A stretch of DNA of 64,000 nt from Rossellomorea sp. y25. GTDB lineage: Bacteria > Bacillota > Bacilli > Bacillales > Bacillaceae_B. Shown here one piece after another: positions 36,150 to 44,146 of the stretch. Under the pieces are notes generated by a model. It searched no databases. It was not told where the DNA came from and saw nothing but the letters and a program-made list of their open reading frames with translations. The DNA lies in contig NZ_CP145886.1 in assembly GCF_038049935.1 (NCBI RefSeq), positions 1,116,001 through 1,180,000 on the forward strand. Direction: 5' to 3'. Made by a program: the position numbers and the translations under genes. Each line of letters opens with the position of its first letter. Positions within the stretch are counted from its first letter, which is position 1.

Positions 36150-36171
36150 TAAAGGATCATTTTTAGTAACG

Positions 36172-36200
36172 GCCCATTCAATTATGGATGGGCTTTTTTA
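36172..36200 (+). terminator. Terminator of the SDR gene
   Basis: GCCCATT / GGATGGGC stem with T run. Confidence 0.85.
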
Positions 36201-36203
36201 ATG

Positions 36204-36248
36204 AAGGTCCGTCCCTCACCACGTTAAAGCGTTGAGGGACGGACCTTA
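36204..36248. repeat. Interspersed GGGAC repeat, copy 4 (perfect 15-bp inverted repeat)
   Basis: AAGGTCCGTCCCTCA (36204-36218) and TGAGGGACGGACCTT (36233-36247) are exact reverse complements around a 14-base loop; same family as the copy at 22624. Confidence 0.7.
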
Positions 36249-36317
36249 TCGGGTAAGAACCCTCTCCGTATGTTACAATGTTCTAATGCAACACAACATT
36301 TTTAACATCACACGGAG

Positions 36318-37256
36318 ATGATCACTATAGAAGCGAAAAACTATTTATATACGTATTCATGGGAAGCGAACGAAGGATCCTTATGCGCATTGGAAAGAAG
36401 AGCGTTATTTGGAAAAAACTCTGAATCTGGTATTCTGGAAAGTTCAGTGAAAATAGATCCTAGTAGAAGTCCTTTTATTAGAGAACGGCTTGACATGATA
36501 TGCGAGGGAAAAAGTTTTGAAGATTTACTAGAAGAAATAGAAAAATTAGAAGCACTGGATGGATTCAAAGTAGTATATGTACAAAATCCAGATTCCGAAA
36601 GAGTGGGCTTTAAGAAGCTGCGTAGGATTGAGAAGGAAGTGGGCTTGCATCTGAAAGGGGAAGCTGAGTTGGTCGATCCGGACATTTGGTTCGGGGTCAT
36701 ACAGACGAACGATCGTTGGGTATTCGGAAAATATATGAAAAATGAAGCCGTTTGGTTACACCATGTGAAGAAGCCGCACAGCTATTCGACTGCACTTAGC
36801 ACTCGTGTAGCAAGAGCGGTCGTAAACATAGCGTCCCCAAATCCGGATGGGATCAAGATGATTGATCCTTGTTGCGGAATTGGGACAGTCCTTGTCGAGG
36901 CGTTGTCCATGGGAATCGATATTGTCGGTAGTGACCGCAATCCTTTGATCCTGGATGGAGTAAAGGAGAATATCGCTCATTTTGGTTTCGAAGGGGCAGT
37001 CTCTTTAAAGGATATTAACGACGTCAAGGGTAGCTATGATGTGGCCGTGATTGACCTTCCCTACAATCTTTGTTCAGTGATTACGGATGATGAGCAGCTT
37101 GAAATGCTTCGCAGTGCGAGACGATTTGCAACGAAGGTCGTGATCGTGACATTGGAAGATGCCGATGCAAACGTTAAAAAAGCAGGATTCCAGATTGTAG
37201 ACCGCTGTGAAGTGAGCAAGGGGAGATTTGTACGGCAGATATTGGTATGTGAGTGA
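36318..37256 (+). CDS. Putative RNA methylase (UPF0020/TRM11-like SAM methyltransferase)
   Basis: 312 residues. The C-terminal half is a class-I methyltransferase with SAM motif DPCCGIGTVLVEAL and a catalytic DLPYNL (D/N-PPY-type, here DLPY), typical of N2-guanine or N6-adenine RNA methylases. The N-terminal half (KNYLYTYSWEANEG) is characteristic of Bacillus relatives but lacks a clear THUMP domain. The ATG is directly adjacent to GGAG, an unusually tight spacing, so the actual start may differ by a few codons. Target RNA unknown. Confidence 0.8.
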   Translation: MITIEAKNYLYTYSWEANEGSLCALERRALFGKNSESGILESSVKIDPSRSPFIRERLDMICEGKSFEDLLEEIEKLEALDGFKVVYVQNPDSERVGFKKLRRIEKEVGLHLKGEAELVDPDIWFGVIQTNDRWVFGKYMKNEAVWLHHVKKPHSYSTALSTRVARAVVNIASPNPDGIKMIDPCCGIGTVLVEALSMGIDIVGSDRNPLILDGVKENIAHFGFEGAVSLKDINDVKGSYDVAVIDLPYNLCSVITDDEQLEMLRSARRFATKVVIVTLEDADANVKKAGFQIVDRCEVSKGRFVRQILVCE

Positions 37257-37396
37257 TGAGGACAGATCCCCGCTGCATTCCTTTACATGATATCCACTCC
37301 AATGCCAGATTCTCGTTAAGAAAGCATTTCAGTACAGGGCGGGGTACGGGTTATTAAGATTACTTATCTAGCTGAGAAGGGGAACATGTCCCAATC

Positions 37397-37431
37397 AAAA
37401 AGAGACCCGGATCAACCCGGGTCTCTTTTCG
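37397..37431 (-). terminator. Terminator of the small membrane protein gene
   Basis: AGAGACCCGG / CCCGGGTCTCT stem; the T run is on the minus strand (A run at 37397-37401 on the plus strand), and a weaker T run is on the plus strand too. Confidence 0.88.
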
Positions 37432-37432
37432 A

Positions 37433-37648
37433 TTAACATTTTCTGTGAAGTTTTGCCTGTACAACCTTAAAGATGATGCATAGTGCAAAAATCACAATAG
37501 CGATCACTGCAATTGTACTGGTAATCGGAGTGACCACTGCTAAAATACCAGTAATCGTTGCCGGTAAACCACTAAACAGAGTTACCCCCAATAGTGCAAA
37601 TCCTGCCAGGATACCTGCCAGTAATAAAAGAATAAAACGATCTAACAT
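37433..37648 (-). CDS. Small two-helix membrane protein of unknown function
   Basis: 71 residues with two hydrophobic segments (about 5-28 and 40-60) and a short basic C-terminus (KVVQAKLHRKC). The ATG at 37648 is preceded by GGGGGG; upstream codons in frame are not needed. It resembles small Bacillus membrane proteins without assigned function. It has its own terminator, which supports a real gene. Confidence 0.65.
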   Translation of the reverse strand: MLDRFILLLLAGILAGFALLGVTLFSGLPATITGILAVVTPITSTIAVIAIVIFALCIIFKVVQAKLHRKC

Positions 37649-37807
37649 TTTGTTCCCCCCTTTCAGCACATTATATGTACAAGCTGAAACAACAGTGAGG
37701 GTTTATGGAAAATGTGTTTATGACATGGTAGATCCAACTACTTTCATAATGGAATGAACAAACCATACAAGGATGTACTAATAAAGCCACTCTTTTCAGG
37801 CACTTCC

Positions 37808-37835
37808 AAGTACCTATCCCACAAAAAAGTACCTA
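37808..37835 (+). promoter_or_regulatory. Direct repeat AAGTACCTA (x2), candidate regulator site
   Basis: AAGTACCTA at 37808 and 37827, 19 bp apart and about 90-115 bp upstream of the aldo/keto reductase start. Repeats of this size are compatible with a winged-helix regulator (HxlR/DUF24 type are common before such enzymes), but the assignment is inference. Confidence 0.35.
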
Positions 37836-37871
37836 CTTTTCAAGCTTTATTTCATGGTCCATACTATATTC

Positions 37872-37890
37872 ATGTTCTCCTCGAGAACAT
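37872..37890. promoter_or_regulatory. Perfect palindrome ATGTTCTC-CTC-GAGAACAT
   Basis: 8-bp arms with a 3-bp centre, 35 bp before the aldo/keto reductase start. Either an operator or a leader hairpin; no T run follows, so it is not a terminator. Confidence 0.45.
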
Positions 37891-37924
37891 TCTATTTTAT
37901 ATAAAGTTAAAGGAGAGTGTAGGT

Positions 37925-38758
37925 ATGAACGTCAAATCTATCACTTTAAATAATCATATAAAAATGCCAGAAGTAGGGTACGGAGTTTTCCGGGTAGAGG
38001 ATGGTCCAGAATTAGAACGGGCGGTGCAAACTGCTATCAAGTTGGGGTACCGTAGTATCGATACAGCCGCCATCTATGGAAATGAAGAGAGTGTCGGGAA
38101 AGGCATCAATAAAGCGATTGAAGCTGGAATTGTGTCCCGGGAGGAATTGTTTGTCACTTCGAAGGTTTGGAATAATGGCCTTTCCTATGATGAAACGATC
38201 GCGGCTTACGAAGAAAGCTTAGAGAAAATGGGACTTGACTATCTCGATCTTTATTTGATTCACTGGCCTGGAAAAGAGAAGTACATGGAGTCTTGGAAAG
38301 CTCTTGAATCCCTTTATAAAGAGGGCAGGATCAAAGCGATCGGTGTAAGTAACTTCCAGGTACATCACTTGGAGCATTTACTCGAGGAAGCTGAAATCAC
38401 TCCTGTTGTTAACCAGATCGAATTCCATCCCAAGCTGATTCAAACGGAAGTGAGAGATTTTTGCCAGAAGCACAATATCCAAGTTGAAGCCTGGTCTCCC
38501 CTTATGAATGCAGAGCTATTAAGCAATGAAACCATTAAAGGGATTGCTCAGTCACATGGTAAATCACCCGCTCAAGTGATACTGCGCTGGGATCTCCAAC
38601 AAGGAGTCATCACAATTCCAAAGTCCATGACGGAGTCCAGAATTCAAGAAAACATTTCTATATATGATTTTGAATTAACTTCTGAACAAATGGATCAATT
38701 AGATGCATTAAATGAAGGTCTCCGCAGTGGTCCGGATCCGGATGAGTTCGATTTTTAA
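37925..38758 (+). CDS. Aldo/keto reductase
   Basis: About 277-residue AKR of the YvgN/YtbE group that reduces aldehydes, probably methylglyoxal-like toxic carbonyls, with NADPH. The tetrad residues are visible: Asp in SIDTAAIYGN (with the Tyr), Lys in VTSKVWN and His in LIHWPG; the cofactor segment IPKSMTESRIQEN is intact. The frame extends 57 codons upstream without any coding character; ATG 37925 follows AAAGGAG. Two candidate operators precede it. Confidence 0.94.
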   Translation: MNVKSITLNNHIKMPEVGYGVFRVEDGPELERAVQTAIKLGYRSIDTAAIYGNEESVGKGINKAIEAGIVSREELFVTSKVWNNGLSYDETIAAYEESLEKMGLDYLDLYLIHWPGKEKYMESWKALESLYKEGRIKAIGVSNFQVHHLEHLLEEAEITPVVNQIEFHPKLIQTEVRDFCQKHNIQVEAWSPLMNAELLSNETIKGIAQSHGKSPAQVILRWDLQQGVITIPKSMTESRIQENISIYDFELTSEQMDQLDALNEGLRSGPDPDEFDF

Positions 38759-38772
38759 TGAGTGAATAGTAC

Positions 38773-38819
38773 AAAAGAGGATGACCTAAAGAAAATCTTT
38801 GGGCCATCCTCTTTATTTG
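38773..38819 (+). terminator. Terminator of the aldo/keto reductase gene
   Basis: AAAGAGGATG-CC / GG-CATCCTCTTT stem, then ATTTG; moderately T-rich tail. Confidence 0.75.
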
Positions 38820-38992
38820 TAGGCTATACAAGAGACTTTTTGTTATATTGAAGAACTTTTTTATAAAACCTCTCTAAAAAATCCCTCAAACAAGAATATT
38901 TTTCTAATCTGAAAAAATAATATAACCAATTGGAAACGTGAAGCAATCATTGTGAATCCAGCAATATCAAGGGTTTGTGCGTTAGTGGGTTC

Positions 38993-39038
38993 ATGACAAA
39001 TTCTCCCTTATGACATTTGTCATACCCAGCATATGACA
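38993..39038. promoter_or_regulatory. DesR-type operator cluster upstream of des
   Basis: ATGACA at 38993, the perfect inverted repeat TATGACATTTGTCATA at 39009-39024, and another ATGACA at 39033. It lies upstream of a good -10 (TATAAT, 39070-39075) that has a poor -35 (TAACAC). A response-regulator-activated promoter with several half-sites is what is known for B. subtilis des. The rest of the gap from 38820 shows nothing. Confidence 0.6.
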
Positions 39039-39108
39039 CCTACTACTAACACGATGATTTCGCTTATCCTATAATGAGTTCAACGCCTTAAATGAAGGGA
39101 ATTATGAC

Positions 39109-40140
39109 ATGACAAATATAAAAACGTTGAAAAAAGAAGTTGCTCCTTATGAAAAGTCAACAACAAAGGAAAGTGTATGGCAGATCATCAACACGCTGGG
39201 GCCATTCTTTCTATTATGGTTTCTTGCGTATCAAAGTCTTTCGGTATCGTACTGGCTGGCGCTCGTTCCAATCGTGATCGCTGCAGGGTTCCTGACACGA
39301 ATCTTCATTATCTTTCATGATTGTACCCATTTCTCTTTCTTTAAAAGCCGCCGTGTAAACCGAATCGTCGGAACAGCTATGGGTGTGTTAACGCTATTCC
39401 CGTTCGACCAGTGGGGGCATGATCATGCCGTCCATCACGCGACAAGCGGGAACCTGGATAAGCGTGGAACAGGTGACATCTGGACGCTGACGATTGATGA
39501 ATATTTAGCAGCACCTCTTAAGATTCGTTTAGCGTATCGCTTTTACCGCAATCCGTTCGTTATGTTTGTATTAGGACCGATTTATGTATTCCTTCTGAAA
39601 AATAGATTTAACCGTAAAAATGCACGTAAGAAAGAACGTAATAACACGTATTTAGTGAACGTGATCATCGTGGCCCTTATCGCACTTCTATGTGTGACAC
39701 TGGGATGGCAGGAATTCCTGCTGGTACAGGGATCCATCTTCATGGTTTCAGGATCGATCGGAATTTGGTTGTTCTATGTTCAGCATACGTTTGAAGACTC
39801 GTATTTCGAAGAAGACAAAGAATGGCAATATGTGTTGGCGGCTGTTGAAGGAAGCTCCTTCTATAAGCTTCCAAAAATCATGCAGTTCCTTACAGGTAAC
39901 ATCGGTTATCACCATATTCACCATCTAAGTCCGAGAGTGCCGAACTACAGACTGGAAGAAGCTCATAAAAACTCAGAGCCATTACAAAAAGTACCAACCA
40001 TCTCACTTTTAACAAGCTTAAAATCATTACGTTTCAAGCTTTGGGATGAAGAAAACAAAACGTTTGTAAGCTTTAGAGGCATCAAGTCTCTGGATAAGTC
40101 AAAATCAAGAATCTCGACTGAAGCCAAACCTGAACTATAA
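39109..40140 (+). CDS. des: Membrane fatty acid desaturase
   Basis: 343-residue acyl-lipid desaturase, homologous to the cold-induced Delta5 desaturase Des of B. subtilis, which introduces a double bond into membrane phospholipid chains. The three histidine boxes are HDCTH, HDHAVHH and HHIHH, with four to six membrane helices around them. A DesR-like operator region lies upstream, and a shortened DesR homologue downstream, but no DesK kinase gene is present here. The hairpin after the stop probably reduces read-through into that gene. Confidence 0.94.
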   Translation: MTNIKTLKKEVAPYEKSTTKESVWQIINTLGPFFLLWFLAYQSLSVSYWLALVPIVIAAGFLTRIFIIFHDCTHFSFFKSRRVNRIVGTAMGVLTLFPFDQWGHDHAVHHATSGNLDKRGTGDIWTLTIDEYLAAPLKIRLAYRFYRNPFVMFVLGPIYVFLLKNRFNRKNARKKERNNTYLVNVIIVALIALLCVTLGWQEFLLVQGSIFMVSGSIGIWLFYVQHTFEDSYFEEDKEWQYVLAAVEGSSFYKLPKIMQFLTGNIGYHHIHHLSPRVPNYRLEEAHKNSEPLQKVPTISLLTSLKSLRFKLWDEENKTFVSFRGIKSLDKSKSRISTEAKPEL

Positions 40141-40148
40141 ACCTGACC

Positions 40149-40187
40149 GACTCTCCTTATGAACGTTTCATATAAGGGGAGTCTTTA
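40149..40187 (+). terminator. Hairpin between des and the desR-like gene
   Basis: GACTCTCCTTAT / ATAAGGGGAGTC stem followed by only TTTAC; probably leaky. Confidence 0.7.
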
Positions 40188-40219
40188 CTTGATAAGGCCT
40201 ATAAAAGGAGAGAACCTAC

Positions 40220-40705
40220 ATGATTCGAATCGTCATACAAGAAGACCAACAGTTGCTCCGTGAAACCATGAGCTCCCTCCTTAACCTGGAGGACGATATG
40301 GAAGTCGTCGGTCAGGCATCGGGCATACAGGACTCCCAAACACTTATCCAAAAACTAAAACCAGACCTCTTCATCATGGATATTGAAATGCTGGAGAGGG
40401 ACGGACCTCTAGAGGCAGGATGTCCACTGCTTGTTCTTACTACATTTGCAAAAAAGGGGTATCGAGATAAAGTGGAACAAGCGGATGCACGCGGGTATCT
40501 GTTGAAGGACAGTCCAAGTGATGAATTGACATCGTCGATTCGTAACATAATGGGAGGAATGAAGGTCTATTCCTCTAAGCTCAATATAGCTGAGGAAGAG
40601 TCCCGGGAATGTACTTCCTATGAAATTCCTCGTACGCCAAAACCAGTGAAGAAGAATTATATAACAATGGTCATAAATAAGATGAAGCTTCCGACAGGAT
40701 CATAG
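40220..40705 (+). CDS. desR: Shortened, probably decayed DesR-like response regulator
   Basis: 161 residues versus about 200 for DesR. The receiver start (IRIVIQEDQQLL, NLEDDMEVVG), phospho-acceptor D54 (IMDIEM), T74/T75 (LTTFA) and K96 (LLKDSPS) are present, but the segment after D54 is several residues shorter and reads LERDGPLEAG, encoded by AGAGGGACGGACCTCT, an exact 16-base copy of the interspersed repeat at 22624. The C-terminal LuxR-type helix-turn-helix lost most of its centre; only a KKNYITMVINKMK stretch resembling the recognition helix remains. DNA binding is doubtful. No sensor kinase is adjacent. Likely a pseudogene that stayed open, or a single-domain receiver. Confidence 0.75.
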   Translation: MIRIVIQEDQQLLRETMSSLLNLEDDMEVVGQASGIQDSQTLIQKLKPDLFIMDIEMLERDGPLEAGCPLLVLTTFAKKGYRDKVEQADARGYLLKDSPSDELTSSIRNIMGGMKVYSSKLNIAEEESRECTSYEIPRTPKPVKKNYITMVINKMKLPTGS

Positions 40706-40738
40706 CCTTCCCTCCTCAATCAGGGGAGGTTTTTTTGT
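40706..40738 (+). terminator. Terminator of the desR-like gene
   Basis: TCCCTCC / GGGGAGG stem with a seven-T run. Confidence 0.85.
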
Positions 40739-40815
40739 GAATATGAAATAACTTTAATAACATATAAAAGAATATAGATGGTAAAATAGTGGGAAATACC
40801 CAAGGGGGGAGTTAC

Positions 40816-41187
40816 ATGGCACCAGGAGGAGATATGATGTTTCAAATTGTCCCTATTTTTATAGGGATCGTCTTTGTCATCGTGATTTCGTTCATTCTGT
40901 TCTCCATTATAAAAGGAGTGGGCGAGTGGAGTAAGAATAACCAGTCACCCGTTATAAATGTCCGGGCAAAAGTCCTTGCCAAAAGGACGGCAGTAAGAGG
41001 TGGTGGGGAAACAAGAGCCTATAGCCAATACTTTGTCACCTTCGAAGTGGACAGTGGGGACAGGATGGAGTTAAAGGTCAAAGATACTGAGTATGGGATG
41101 CTTGTGGAAGGAGACCAGGGGGAATTGAACTTCCAGGGCTCCCGTTATCTTGGGTTCGTCCGTCACTCTCGGGAAGTCCATATGTAA
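40816..41187 (+). CDS. DUF2500-family membrane protein
   Basis: About 123 residues: one N-terminal transmembrane helix (about 10-32) followed by a compact beta domain (VRAKVLAKRTAVRGGGET..., YFVTFEVDSGDRMELKV) matching the DUF2500 family, which is of unknown function. The in-frame upstream extension is not used: the ATG at 40816 has GGGGGGAG upstream. Stands alone. Confidence 0.82.
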   Translation: MAPGGDMMFQIVPIFIGIVFVIVISFILFSIIKGVGEWSKNNQSPVINVRAKVLAKRTAVRGGGETRAYSQYFVTFEVDSGDRMELKVKDTEYGMLVEGDQGELNFQGSRYLGFVRHSREVHM

Positions 41188-41224
41188 AAAACGGACCCGC
41201 CATACACAACGTATGGCGGGTCCG
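41185..41224 (-). terminator. Terminator of rluF (minus strand)
   Basis: CGGACCCGCCATAC / GTATGGCGGGTCCG, a perfect 14-bp stem; the T run is on the minus strand (plus strand A run 41186-41191). Confidence 0.92.
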
Positions 41225-41233
41225 GCTGGATGA

Positions 41234-41941
41234 TTACCATTCCTTCGGTTCATAATCCAAATCCTGAAACAGTCGCGTCTTCTCTTTCTTAGAAAGGTCA
41301 CGCCATTGTCCTACAGGCAGGTTCCCTAAATGAATATTCATGATCCTCGTACGCTGCAGTCTATATACCTCGTATCCAAGGGCTTCGCACATACGACGTA
41401 TTTGGCGGTTCAATCCTTGAGTCAATGTGATTTGGAAGACATACTTAGAAATCTGTTCAACCTTACATGGCAGTGTCTTCGTTCCCAGGATCTTAACACC
41501 CTCCGACATCTGCTTTAGAAAATCCTCTGAAATCGGGCGGTCAACCGTCACGATGTATTCCTTCTCATGCTGATTCTCGGCACGAAGGATTTCATTGACG
41601 ATATCCCCATCGTTCGTAAGAAGAATCAAGCCATCTGAATCCTTGTCCAATCGTCCGATATTGAAAATTCGCAGGGGATGATTGACGAGATCCACAATAT
41701 TCCCTTTCACGCCTTTTTCTGTGGTACTCGTAATCCCAACAGGTTTATTTAAAGCGATATATACATTGTTTCGTGCCACCCTTACAGGTGCCCCGCTCAC
41801 CTTCACATCATCCCCGGGATTCACTTGATCTCCAATCTTCGCGATCTTCCCGTTAATGGTCACTCTTCCTTCTGTAATCAATTTATCTGCACCGCGTCTG
41901 GATGCCTTTCCAGCTTCGCTGATATATTTATTAATACGCAT
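41234..41941 (-). CDS. rluF: 23S rRNA pseudouridine synthase RluF-like
   Basis: About 235 residues. An N-terminal S4 RNA-binding domain ([21 protein letters not shown]) is followed by an RsuA/RluF catalytic domain with the nucleophilic Asp in [17 protein letters not shown]. It converts a uridine of 23S rRNA to pseudouridine. The ATG at 41941 is preferred over the upstream TTG because of its spacing from AAGG. Monocistronic, own terminator. Confidence 0.92.
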   Translation of the reverse strand: MRINKYISEAGKASRRGADKLITEGRVTINGKIAKIGDQVNPGDDVKVSGAPVRVARNNVYIALNKPVGITSTTEKGVKGNIVDLVNHPLRIFNIGRLDKDSDGLILLTNDGDIVNEILRAENQHEKEYIVTVDRPISEDFLKQMSEGVKILGTKTLPCKVEQISKYVFQITLTQGLNRQIRRMCEALGYEVYRLQRTRIMNIHLGNLPVGQWRDLSKKEKTRLFQDLDYEPKEW

Positions 41942-42075
41942 GTTCAACACAACCTTAAACTGATAATTAATAATCTAAGAATATCGGACTGCTGCTTTAT
42001 TTTCAAGGGATTCCCCAAATAGATCCCTTCCAGGTGGGCTATCCTATCAAATAAAAAACTTTTTTCAAAAACCCC

Positions 42076-42107
42076 CTTTACATTCACGCAGCGTCAACCT
42101 GTAAAGT
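42076..42107 (+). promoter_or_regulatory. MerR-type promoter with 19-bp spacer and operator
   Basis: TTTACA (42077-42082) and TAAAGT (42102-42107) are separated by 19 bases, too long for sigma-A alone but typical for MerR-family activation. The spacer holds ACGCAGCGT, and the boxes form the inverted repeat CTTTACA...TGTAAAG (42076-42106). It immediately precedes the MerR regulator gene, so autoregulation is likely. Confidence 0.7.
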
Positions 42108-42130
42108 AAGAATTGTCAGGAGGTGAAATC

Positions 42131-42895
42131 ATGGAATATACCGTTAAGAAGCTTGGGGAGCTCGCTGGTGTGAGCACACGAACTCTGCGCTATTATGATG
42201 AAATTGAGATTCTGAAGCCGGCAAGGACCAATTCGTCAGGATATCGGATATACGGGCAGAGGGAAGTCGACCGACTGCAGCAGATCCTCTTTTATAAAGA
42301 ATTAGGTGTAGGACTGGATGAAATCAAGGATATTCTGGATGATCCTGCCTTTGACGCAACTCATGCCTTGAAGGAACACCGCGAAAAATTGTTAGCCAGA
42401 CGAGAGCAGCTTGATCAATTGATTGCAAATGTAGATAAAACAATACATGTAAAGGAAGGGAGAATGACCATGTCAGATAAAGAAAAGTTTGAAGGATTCA
42501 AGCAAAAGATGATTGAGGATAACGAGAAAAGGTATGGAAAAGAAGTACGGGAGAAATATGGTGACAAGGCAGTGGACGAATCTAACGCCAAAGTGATGAA
42601 CATGTCCCAGGAAGACCATGAAAAAGTCACAGGGCTTGAAAAAGAGATAAAAGTAACGTTAGCCGAAGCGTTCGAAACAGGTGATCCAGCAAGCGACATC
42701 GCCCAGAAAGCTGCTGACTTGCATAAAGAGTGGATCACATTCTACTGGGGACAGTACACCAAGGAGGGTCATGCCGGTCTTGCTCAGATGTATGTCGATG
42801 ATGAGCGGTTTAAGGCATACTATGATGCAGAGCAGGAGGGTGTGGCTGAGTTCTTGAGGGACGCGATCCACATCTACACAGGGCAGAAAAACTGA
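42131..42895 (+). CDS. MerR-family regulator with TipAS ligand-binding domain (Mta-like)
   Basis: About 254 residues: MerR winged helix (YTVKKLGELAGVSTRTLRYYDEIEIL), the long dimerisation coiled coil (about 75-112), and a TipAS antibiotic-recognition domain at the C-terminus. B. subtilis Mta has the same layout and activates multidrug transporter genes and itself. Start at ATG 42131 because AGGAGGTGA precedes it. No exporter gene is adjacent, so targets other than itself are elsewhere. Confidence 0.92.
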   Translation: MEYTVKKLGELAGVSTRTLRYYDEIEILKPARTNSSGYRIYGQREVDRLQQILFYKELGVGLDEIKDILDDPAFDATHALKEHREKLLARREQLDQLIANVDKTIHVKEGRMTMSDKEKFEGFKQKMIEDNEKRYGKEVREKYGDKAVDESNAKVMNMSQEDHEKVTGLEKEIKVTLAEAFETGDPASDIAQKAADLHKEWITFYWGQYTKEGHAGLAQMYVDDERFKAYYDAEQEGVAEFLRDAIHIYTGQKN

Positions 42896-42989
42896 GTGGA
42901 ATAAACAAGGAGTTCATTCCTCCACTAATAAGTGTTATGATATGAGGACGAACTTGAAAGAACGTACCTTATCATAACGGAGTGAAAAA

Positions 42990-43139
42990 ATGAGTAAACC
43001 AAAGAAAAAGAGCGGCACAGGCCAAGGCACAGGAAAGAAAGGCTGGAATCGCTGGCAGGCCGGAGCAAATAAGAAGAAGAGCAACAAGCCCTATACTAGT
43101 AAAGGCGTAAAACATGGGAGTAAGCAGGAAGATAAATAG
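42990..43139 (+). CDS. Small basic DUF3934-like protein
   Basis: 49-residue lysine/glycine-rich protein (SGTGQGTGKKGWNRWQAGANKKK in part) that fits the small Bacillus DUF3934 family; function unknown. The ATG is preceded by CGGAGTG at good spacing and the gene ends in a terminator. The high positive charge suggests nucleic-acid association, but that is inference. Confidence 0.72.
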   Translation: MSKPKKKSGTGQGTGKKGWNRWQAGANKKKSNKPYTSKGVKHGSKQEDK

Positions 43140-43147
43140 TCATATGT

Positions 43148-43184
43148 AAGTCCATTTCCTTCCGGGGAAGTGGACTTTTATATA
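43148..43184 (+). terminator. Terminator of the DUF3934-like gene
   Basis: AAGTCCATTTCC / GGGAAGTGGACTT stem with T-rich tail. Confidence 0.85.
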
Positions 43185-43223
43185 GGAAGATAGAGTGGGT
43201 CTTCAACAATTTTGTAAAAGTAT

Positions 43224-43376
43224 TTGCTATTTTTACGATTTCCTGTTATTCTAAGAAAGAATTATTTTTGTTCGGTCTGTAAGGAATGAAAGTATTTAAA
43301 CTTTTCGCCTTTGATATCTAATTGAGCAACGATAGTAATAAATCGTGGATTCAAGTCCACACAGGAGGAAACAATT
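43224..43376 (+). promoter_or_regulatory. Promoter and cold-shock 5' UTR, csp copy 1
   Basis: TTGCTA (43224-43229), 17 bases, TATTCT (43247-43252). The transcript would have a 5' leader of about 115 bases, as usual for csp genes, ending in AGGAGGAAACAATTATG. The leader is nearly identical to that of copy 2 at 44011-44146, but the -35 regions lie in unrelated sequence. Confidence 0.75.
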
Positions 43377-43577
43377 ATGCAACAAGGTACAGTAAAATGG
43401 TTTAACGCAGAAAAAGGTTTCGGTTTCATCGAAATCGAAGGTGGAGAAGATGTATTCGTACATTTCTCAGCTATCCAAGGCGAAGGATTTAAATCTTTAG
43501 ACGAAGGTCAAAAAGTTACATTTGACACTGAGCAAGGTCAACGTGGACTTCAAGCGACTAACGTAAACAAAGCGTAA
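43377..43577 (+). CDS. Cold-shock protein (CspA/CspB family), copy 1
   Basis: 66-residue RNA-binding OB fold with RNP1 (KGFGFIEI) and RNP2 (VFVHF), an RNA chaperone that melts secondary structure in the cold. The protein is identical to copy 2 at 44147; within the genes I find only one base difference (AAATGG versus AAGTGG, silent). Strong ribosome site. It has its own terminator. Confidence 0.97.
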   Translation: MQQGTVKWFNAEKGFGFIEIEGGEDVFVHFSAIQGEGFKSLDEGQKVTFDTEQGQRGLQATNVNKA

Positions 43578-43591
43578 TAGCTTTATGATGA

Positions 43592-43618
43592 AGGACTCTC
43601 TCTGAGAGTCCTTTTTTA
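43592..43618 (+). terminator. Terminator of csp copy 1
   Basis: AGGACTCTC / GAGAGTCCT stem with seven T. Confidence 0.9.
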
Positions 43619-43624
43619 TTTGCG

Positions 43625-43663
43625 AAAAAAAAGAGGTCCCTGCAGTTCGATCACAGGCACCTT
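43625..43663 (-). terminator. Terminator of the 70-residue gene
   Basis: On the minus strand AGGTGCCTG...CAGGGACCT forms a stem followed by a T run. Confidence 0.75.
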
Positions 43664-43670
43664 TTCAAAA

Positions 43671-43883
43671 TTACGTTAACGCATACTTAATGATTCCTTG
43701 AATGTAAACGGAGGATTCATTCTGATTACATTCCCTGATTTTGATTTTTCCTTCTTTTTCTAACTCAGTTGCCAGATTTTTGATTGTTTGTGCTTCTTCT
43801 TTTGAAGTCATAGGGATTTCAATTGAAAAGAAGTTTCCGCGACTGGCTTGATTTAAACTTTTTAATAATCCAATTTTATTCAT
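43671..43883 (-). CDS. Small hypothetical protein between the csp copies
   Basis: About 70 residues, mixed charge (IKNLATELEKEGKIKIRECNQ within it), no signal peptide or membrane segment. The ATG at 43883 is nine bases after AAAGGGG; an earlier ATG (43892) abuts the ribosome site. It has its own terminator on the minus strand. I do not recognise the family. It lies between the duplicated cold-shock genes, so it was either carried by or preserved between the duplication. Confidence 0.6.
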   Translation of the reverse strand: MNKIGLLKSLNQASRGNFFSIEIPMTSKEEAQTIKNLATELEKEGKIKIRECNQNESSVYIQGIIKYALT

Positions 43884-43991
43884 TTGGGTCATCCCCTTTA
43901 TCTCTTACTTTCGACATAAGGACGGATTTATCCTTTACTAATGGAGAGTTTAAAGAATAAAGAGGGGTTGAGGGTGATTATTGTATTCGAT

Positions 43992-44146
43992 TTGCTTTTT
44001 CTCAGGTTATCTGTTATTCTAAGAAAGAATTATTTTTGTTCGGTCTGTAAGGAAAGAATAAGTATTTAAACTTTTCGCCTTTGATATCTAATTGAGCAAC
44101 GATAGTAATAAATCGTGGATTCAAGTCCACACAGGAGGAAACAATT
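43992..44146 (+). promoter_or_regulatory. Promoter and cold-shock 5' UTR, csp copy 2
   Basis: TTGCTT (43992-43997), 17 bases, TATTCT (44015-44020), then the duplicated leader. Homology to copy 1 starts at CTGTTATTCT, that is, at the -10 box. Confidence 0.75.

Noticed and set aside
37473-37757. 94-codon plus-strand frame opposite the small membrane protein
   Set aside because: The minus-strand frame has a ribosome site, two clean helices and a terminator; the plus frame has none.
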